Part shown: positions 34,279 to 34,404 of the stretch, piece by piece
Layout of the letters: every line of letters begins with the position of its first letter
Position numbering within the stretch: the first letter of the stretch is position 1
Origin: Clostridium fallax
Lineage (GTDB): Bacteria; Bacillota; Clostridia; Clostridiales; Clostridiaceae
NCBI RefSeq assembly: GCF_900129365.1
Contig: NZ_FQVM01000025.1
Span: 1-34,404, forward strand
Direction of reading: 5' to 3'
DNA: 34,404 nt
The notes under the pieces: model-generated
What the model was told of the DNA's origin: nothing
Databases searched by the model: none
What the model saw: only the letters and a program-made list of their open reading frames with translations
Position numbers and translations under genes: made by a program

Positions 34279-34320
34279 GAGGTTTATATCATATTTTAAT
34301 TGGTATAAATCTCTTTTTAT
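34279..34320 (+). terminator. Terminator after the TcaA-like gene
   Basis: Arms 34279-34290 and 34302-34313 form a 12-bp stem with two G:U pairs and an 11-nt loop, followed by TTTTTATTT. Confidence 0.8.
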
Positions 34321-34385
34321 TTATAAAAATAAATTATTTAAATATTAAGTTAAATTGTTTAAAAAATATAAATTTGGCAATAGTT

Positions 34386-34404
34386 TAAAGGAGGTGATTA
34401 AATG
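34386..34404 (+). promoter_or_regulatory. Ribosome binding site and start codon of a gene leaving the window
   Basis: AAAGGAGGTGAT, a near-complete match to the 16S tail, is followed by ATG as the final codon of the window (34402-34404). A plus-strand gene begins here, and its product cannot be told. Confidence 0.8.

Noticed and set aside
1..34404. CRISPR array, tRNA or rRNA genes, transposons, prophage or attachment sites
   Set aside because: No spaced direct repeats, no cloverleaf or rRNA-like stretches, and no transposase or integrase coding on either strand.

Overview
The window is strongly AT-rich, with short intergenic gaps, frequent TTG/GTG starts, strong AGGAGG-type ribosome binding sites and many hairpin-plus-T-run terminators. 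An alpha/beta-type small acid-soluble spore protein gene marks a spore-forming Firmicute. The overall gene content (Opp cassette, PepF, RNase HI with viroplasmin domain, ClpB, guanine riboswitch with an AzgA-type permease, M16C peptidase) fits a Clostridium sensu stricto chromosome. I see no rRNA, tRNA, CRISPR array, phage, transposase or insertion sequence; this looks like core chromosome.

Layout. 1-3934 (+): oppB-oppC-oppD-oppF peptide importer genes, with the binding-protein gene not in the window and a terminator-like hairpin just before oppB. 4027-4908 (+): uncharacterised cytoplasmic protein. 4944-5723 (-): biotin-protein ligase without a DNA-binding domain. 5815-7300 (-): zinc-type ABC importer (ATPase plus permease) behind a promoter whose -35 box lies in a 15-bp palindrome, a probable Zur-type operator. 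7409-7783 (-): small membrane protein. 7988-13721 (+): small conserved protein, PepF, rhomboid protease, a YkvA/DUF1232 protein, RNase HI and a tiny Met-rich YtxH-like protein. 14051-16620 (+): tandem paralogous HTH-TPR regulators. 16680-20374 (-): MATE efflux pump and an AraC regulator fused to a degenerate GH39-like domain. 20594-20782 (-): small helical protein with a forespore-type promoter candidate. 21065-23650 (+): clpB. 23732-26493 (-): SASP, P1/DmpA-type peptidase, ECF S component, GtrA-family protein. 26607-28255 (+): guanine riboswitch with terminator controlling a purine permease. 28735-31662 (+): large M16C peptidase. 31744-32517 (-): PHP-domain phosphatase. 32638-34219 (+): small Cys-containing protein and a TcaA-like membrane protein. 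The last codon of the window is the start of another gene behind a near-perfect Shine-Dalgarno sequence.

Themes: peptide uptake and breakdown (Opp, PepF, M16C, P1 peptidase), metal and purine homeostasis under recognisable cis-regulation, proteostasis (ClpB, rhomboid) and sporulation. I found no wholly new multi-gene system. The most unusual items are the AraC/GH39-like fusion with a lost catalytic position, the tandem HTH-TPR pair without a visible peptide gene, the small helical gene with a sigma-F/G-like promoter, and the TcaA-like protein lacking the usual zinc ribbon but paired with a Cys-bearing small protein. Protein family names come from motif recognition only; no database search was run.
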